NCBI GenBank assembly: GCA_028023455.1
Contig: JAQFVV010006203.1
Coordinates: 14,234,348-14,298,347, forward strand
DNA: 64,000 nt
Reading direction: 5' to 3'
Source: Epiperipatus broadwayi
Taxonomy: Eukaryota; Onychophora; Udeonychophora; Euonychophora; Peripatidae
The position numbers were made by a program, and so were the translations under genes. Position 1 is the stretch's first letter; the number at the start of each line of letters is the position of its first letter. The notes under the pieces are model-generated. The model had not been told where the DNA came from. It did not search any database and saw nothing but the letters and a program-made list of their open reading frames with translations. Shown in pieces: positions 58,839 through 64,000 of the stretch.

Positions 58839-61800
58839 CTGAAATTATAAAAAAAAACAAACAAATTGAACAATATAATCTTAATACTAGACAATAGTTA
58901 ATTATCAAAAAAAAATAAAAAATAAATGCAATATAAAGTTTTTTGCCGTTTTCCCTAATGAAAGTACAGTATATATGTGTTCTATACATACACCCATACA
59001 TAATACATATTCGAATACAATACACAATAAATAAATTTAGAATTTTAAAACTTATTATGTTTGTTTTATATCACGATTTGTAAAAATATCTAACTATTTT
59101 CAGCTAATGAATAAAACAACAATGGGAAAATGTAAAGATCTTAGCTCATCATTGAAAGCTATTGTAGTATGGCATTTAAAAACTGTTACACATACATGTA
59201 TTTAGTTTTAGAGATTTCCCATGTTTGTGCATGCTTATTATTATAACAGCATCAACATTTCAGCCAAATTTGATGTGCTATTGCCTGTTTTCTTTTGCCA
59301 ATGTCTCTAGGAACAACTGTTGAGTTATTCAACTACCTAAATGATAAAAGTTGAGATTCACTGAAATATTGATAATATAATAATAATAATAACAAGTTAC
59401 CAAACAAAGAAAAAATAAAAACTATATTCATATCTTTTTCCTGAAGAAACCATTTTAACACATACACACACATTAAAACAATTTTTAAAGATTTTGCATC
59501 ATTCGCTCAAGCATAATAAATGTAATTTAGAGTGATTGCTTAACATCTCCATGCTCTCATTTCCAAATGCTTAAGATTTGCCCATACATATATGTTTGGG
59601 TCGAAAAGATGGGTGATTCATTCCATCTTTTCTAAAAAACTATATCTTGGGTCTGGAAAAGTGAGAGTATTCATTTATAATTTATCTTTAAAGCGCATGT
59701 GCATTGGTTTAATCGCTAATATCACTATTACCGTATTAAATTTTGTAAATTCATATTTAAATTTTCTTATTTGAAAGGATAGTATAATAATATGTCCTTT
59801 CTGTGCTAATCAATAAATCCAGGCAGAAGACTGGCTGATTATCAGTTCTCATAAGTGCTTTTTAAAGATAGTAAAACCAGTTGTGCAAAGAGATTAATGT
59901 TTATATAATATACTGATTAATAAAATTATTTATATTATTTAATATAGATATGTTTAAATAGATTAAAAAGCTTTGGTTTTAGTTTTTCTTAAATTCTATG
60001 ATAGTTAGATTTTGGGGAGAAAAAATCCATTTAGTAACTTTTTATATTTTTCTCAAAAAGCATACATTTATTTACATAATATTTAAATATATGTACATAT
60101 TAAACAATAGAAGTACCTCTGTAATAATAAATTCAATTTTGATGATTACTAATTGTTATAGTTGGAACACATGCATTGTGAGAGATTAGATAATAAATCT
60201 TGCAGTTGGTAGCAATATTCAAAATATATTATGGTAAGTCATATAAAATAGTCATTAAATGACTCTTTAACATCTCGGAAGAACAATGAAGAAAGAAGCA
60301 ACTTGCCAATTGATAAGTGGTTTTCCATTTTTGCTTTACTCTTGCAGAGAATAATTGGATACCCATTTACTATCCAATACTATGTAATATGGGCTGTCTT
60401 AAGAGTATTTGTGACCTGAAAAAATTCATGATTCATCCAACAATAAAATAAAATCTCAGTTTGTGATATAGTAGGCAAATATACTAATCACTTTGCCATG
60501 AGACTCTTCAATATCTAAGGCAGCCAATCAAATCTTTTAGATTTTCCCCATAATCCTTCTGAAAACTTGTTATTATATCATGAGCTATTGTTCAAGTGAG
60601 TCAGAAGTTTAAAATACTTGAACATGTATAATACAGAGTTTCTATTCATGTTTTAACTATGACCTGTTTAATATAAAGCTTGAACGTTTTAGCATTCTGG
60701 TCATAATTAAAATAAATAATAGAAAGTCAGATTTTCATTTCTAGATAAATGTTCAGGGGTTTCAAACTCTGGCAGAATGATCTGTTAAATATATATAAAA
60801 TGACTGGTCCGAGATATTTTTACACTGAATAGTGATTCAAAAACCAAGATTTTTTCAGGAGGAGTGTGCAACAAGTTTAAAAGATTTGGTTGGTCACAAA
60901 TATTTTGAAACATATCGGTCAGCTTTTAAATAGCCCACTGCAAGGCAATGGTTTCTTTATCAATCCTTCAAAGAGGATCGAAGAAAGAGAAGGCTGTACT
61001 CACTAGTTTGTCAACTGCAGCTTGATGAGAGTTTAAGCATTTTTAAATCCTTGTTTTATCATCTAACTAAAAATAGCATCAACTGATATTAAATATTAAA
61101 CTATTGGCTATGGGCTAGCTACCTAATAAAAAATTGTAATATATCTAGATCAAAGACATAGCAGATAAATGTGCCACTTTCAGACCATGAGGTTACCATA
61201 TTGCATTATAAATTTAGAGCCAATAGTAAGTGTAGTTCCAATGTCTATTATAGTCTTCATATGTTAATAAATGTTATGTGTATATGTAGTTAATTTTTTT
61301 TATTTTATTTCATTTAAATAGGAAGTCAAATAATATTAAAAAGAATACCATATCTAACCATAAAAACAATATATATGATAGATGTATATTTTAACACTAT
61401 TATTTTTATATTCAATACACTTTATTTTAAGCATATATATAAATAAACAAACACACTATATTATAGAATGACAAAAAAAAAAGTTTGGTTCTTGATTACT
61501 TACTTTGGGCATCCTTCGGACTGACAATAGGCCATTCCAATAAAATAAATGAGGTAGTCTATGATACTGTTGCACTCTTTGGTTGTCTTCAATCCACAAA
61601 TTATTTACAGGTACAGGATTCAAAACCTCTGTTTTGATATTTGTTGCAATATTATTACTATTTATATAATCATTATATTCAAAATAATTTTGATGTGTCA
61701 TAATATTGTCTATCATCTGACAGAGAGCAAGACTTTTAGGTCGTACAGTTACAGATGTAATGAAGTCACATTGGCATGTAATGTTGATAATTCCACAACA

Positions 61801-63270
61801 CTGATTACAAGTAATTAACAAAAATTCAGGTTTAGAAGGTTGGGTATTAAGAAAACAGTCATCAAAGTTAGTTTCCTGTTGTATAAGTGTCTCTTTATTA
61901 ACTTTTTGTAGTTTTTTATGTATGTGTTTTCTATACGCTCGTTGAATAACAATTGCAGATTTTTTTGTTTGTATCCAATGTTTTCTTGCGATGAACATTT
62001 TTATCACTAAAATATACATATATTAAAATAGTATAATAAAAACAATTAAATGTAAACAAAAATAAAGCACATTTTTTATAAAGGCAAATGAATCAGCTAT
62101 TTTCTAAATATAATTTATGTTTTTTTTTTTAAAGCTTAATTTATTTAAAGTACAAAATGCTTATATTATTAATAAAAATGTATACACTATGCAAATATTA
62201 TTATTAAAATTAATTCAAATGATTTATTTTTCAGAAGTTCATTAGAAAATCCATAGACTTTTTCACTGCCGTGTCATTGCATCAAACCACGAATGAACTA
62301 CCTACAGATTTGTTTCCCATTATTTATAATTTCCCTAAACTGCATTTCTAAACAATTATTGACTAAAAAACATAAAATTTAAAAAAAATAATTAATTTTT
62401 AAATTTTAATTTTTTAGTTCAAATTTTAATACAACTTTTCCATTATATCAATAATTTTCATCACAACAAAAATGAAGAATACAAAACCAGTAAGTTTTAT
62501 TTTTTAGAGAGAGAGAGAGAGGTAATATATCTATAAATATAAATTTTAAAATCATTTAGAGAACAGATAAAGTCACTTATCTTTAAATAATTTTATTTCT
62601 TTTAGGAGGACATTTAGTATTAAAAAATTTTGATTTCTTCTTTTAAAATAAAAACAAAAACAATTTTAAAAAAAAGTGTTGAAAAAAAAAACATCATATG
62701 GTTACTCAGAAGTTCACAAGAAGTTTGAGCACCAGAAGTGATGAAATAGACCCATGGACTTTGGGCTTCAAAATCTTCTCACCACTTAATGTCTATCATT
62801 TTTTAATAAAACTATCATAGATATGCATGCTTTCAATAATATTTTAAAATGTTTATTATATATAATTCACTATTATTATTTATATAATTCCTGTATTCTC
62901 ATCAAAAGTAGGATATGGAGGGGGGGGGAGTAGTATATATTTTTTACATCATCTGAAATTTGGAATAATTACATGTGATTGCAATATAAATTACAAAGTA
63001 AAAATTTTAAATAGATTCCTTAGGAATGAAAATATATATTAAAAAAATTATTCAATCAAGAAAATTTTACGAAAAAAATGCATAGTACTCAGAAGTGAAA
63101 TGGTTTAATTATTATAAAATTACAATTAATTAAGTCTTACCAGACTGGATCTTTGTGGCTGCTTTCTTTAGCTTATTTGCATGACATCGTTTTATCCGCT
63201 TCCACCAGCATTGAATAATAAAAGCAGCATGAGATAAAAGCTTTATTCTGACAACTTCTAGCCTCTCAAC
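58725..63270 (-). CDS. MYO19: Myosin-XIX (MYO19), C-terminal exons
   Basis: Three exons (63141-63270, 61504-62006, 58725-58838) join in phase to 248 codons and a TGA. The first ends a myosin lever arm: ERLEVVRIKLLSHAAFIIQC resembles the end of the converter followed by IQ1 (IIQCWWKRIKRC). IQ2 (KIQSVIKMFIARKHW) and IQ3 (VIQRAYRKHIHKKL) follow at about 23-residue spacing, where calmodulin-like light chains would bind. A tail of about 170 residues ends RMPKIAVRFHTRHTPLPFSH, which I judge similar to the vertebrate MYO19 end (IKFHCRKSPL). In vertebrates that tail anchors the motor to mitochondria. A CxxCC...CxC cluster (CNQCCG..CQC) lies in the tail. The call rests on remembered family sequence. 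The motor lies beyond the window. Another IQ-motif protein is the alternative. Confidence 0.65.
58839..60740. other. MYO19 intron, left part
   Basis: AT-rich intron, no gene recognised. The region 60300-60740 may continue the retroelement at 60745 but is too decayed to read. Confidence 0.45.
60745..61020 (-). mobile_element. Ty3/Gypsy RNase H remnant
   Basis: Reading minus with two stops: VSTAFSFFDPL, then RIDKETIALQWAI (the conserved IDKEALAxxWA of Gypsy RNase H), KLTDMF, PNLLNLLHTPPEK and EFETPEHLSRNEN (like the ADxLSR end). Only this domain is visible. It is not continuous with the Gypsy remnant at 44400, which is on the other strand. Confidence 0.55.
61030..61503. other. MYO19 intron, exon-proximal part
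   Basis: AT-rich; nothing recognised before the splice donor at 61503. Confidence 0.5.
61504..62006 (-). CDS. MYO19: MYO19 exon with IQ2, IQ3 and tail
   Basis: 168 codons (with one base from the previous exon): VIKMFIARKHWIQTKKSAIV, IQRAYRKHIHKKLQ, then the tail with NQCCGIINITCQCDF, RPKSLALCQMIDNIM and LPHLFYWNGLLSVRRMPK. Acceptor TTTTAG, donor AAA-GTAAGT. By far the longest exon in the window. Confidence 0.8.
62007..63140. other. MYO19 intron
   Basis: AT-rich intron with a short (AG)n run at 62508-62521 and a G run at 62920-62929. No other feature. Confidence 0.6.
63141..63270 (-). CDS. MYO19: MYO19 exon with IQ1
   Basis: 43 codons plus one base: VERLEVVRIKLLSHAAFIIQ, CWWKRIKRCHANKLKKAATK, IQS. 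Acceptor GACTAG, donor G-GTAAGA. Preceding exons are beyond the right edge. Confidence 0.75.
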
Positions 63271-64000
63271 CTAGTCAATCAATTATTAACATTATAAAGT
63301 ATTTTTCAGCATTAGAAAATTACGATACTAAATTATGTTTCATAACTAATTCTAGAAATTTAATTTAGAACCAGAAATTTAAGTTTTAAGTTCTTAGGAA
63401 TTAAAAAAAAAATTTCCTCCATGTTCAAATATATTTATTTAAAATTACTAAAATTTCTTACTATGGGAGAATAACACATTATAAGTTTGTACTTCTATTA
63501 TGGTGAAATAGATTAAGTGAAATCATTTCAACTTTGTTTAAAAAAAAAACGAATTAATTAAAAATGTCAATGAATGGCTTTAAGTTTAAAGAAAAAGCTT
63601 TAAATCAAACACTAATGTGAGGGTTGAAAATGTAAACCAAAATTTTCCTGAAAGTCTTCAAGATTATTATTGCTAGTTAAGATTGTGTAGATTCAAAGAC
63701 AATCAATGTGCCAGTGCCTTGTGCAGTTTAGCTCAGTGACAGAATATCAAGCTTGATAGCTAATGGTTTCTGGATTGAGGTTGATCTATCAATTCTGGTG
63801 TTAAAACATCACATGATCTAATTTACTAGAACATTCAATTTTTTTTTGTACTGTCAAGCACATAATTAATTATTTTTAGTTTCTTTTCCAAAATAATAAT
63901 AATAAAACTTTTTATTAGAAACATTTTCCTGATCAGTTTATTTATATAAATAGAAAAAGAAAAGGAATGGAGACAGAAGGAAATATTTTTAAATAGCCAA
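63271..64000. other. MYO19 intron, with SINE fragment
   Basis: AT-rich intron. A tRNA-like SINE fragment of family H (63715-63800) is the only repeat recognised. Confidence 0.5.
63715..63800 (+). repeat. tRNA-derived SINE fragment, family H copy 2
   Basis: GCAGTTTAGCTCAGTGACAG (box A-like), AATATCAAGCTTGATAGC, then GGATTGAGGTTGATC (degenerate box B). Matches the 40421 fragment at its 5' part. Confidence 0.45.

Overview
This window is animal nuclear DNA. It is strongly AT-rich and has spliceosomal introns of up to about 10 kb, metazoan-type genes, tRNA-derived SINEs, several LINEs, Ty3/Gypsy remnants, a Merlin DNA transposon and many foldback repeats. The long introns and the RTE-type LINE with a '...[10 protein letters not shown]...' C-terminus suggest an invertebrate such as a chelicerate or mollusc. 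The sequence alone does not let me name a species. I could run no searches; homology calls rest on recognised family motifs and on reading frames that join in phase across splice sites.

Two host genes lie on the minus strand. (1) The 3' end of a gene I read as myosin-XIX (MYO19): exons at 63141-63270, 61504-62006 and 58725-58838 encode three IQ motifs and a tail, followed by a stop and an AATAAA signal. The motor domain lies beyond the right edge. (2) DPH1, the diphthamide biosynthesis 4Fe-4S enzyme: ten exons running from 43565 (ATG) down to 10038. All ten join in phase and give 332 codons plus two bases. The last part, with the third cluster cysteine, is not in the window. Intron 7 appears to be a GC-AG intron.

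The rest is mostly transposable elements. Left part (1-24.5 kb, DPH1 introns and beyond): at least seven long palindromic repeats, several with tRNA-like promoter boxes in each arm and 10-14 bp target-site duplications. A retroposed tRNA-Gly-like copy and small hairpin elements are also here. Middle (32-43 kb): two hairpin elements, a broken RTE LINE, a short foldback repeat and a 907-bp Merlin copy in DPH1 intron 1, about 300 bp downstream of the DPH1 start codon. Between the genes (43.6-58.6 kb): a decayed Ty3/Gypsy element and two oppositely oriented dead LINEs. The MYO19 introns hold a Ty3/Gypsy RNase H remnant.

The most interesting signal is the set of inverted-dimer tRNA-SINE-like elements (best copy 4603-5585, arms of about 450 bp, 14-bp duplication). 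Linked to it is a short hairpin motif, CTGAAGAA-stem-(G)AAAC, found in three otherwise different repeat families. Its stem bases differ between families but stay complementary. It resembles a hammerhead ribozyme core with one extra A.
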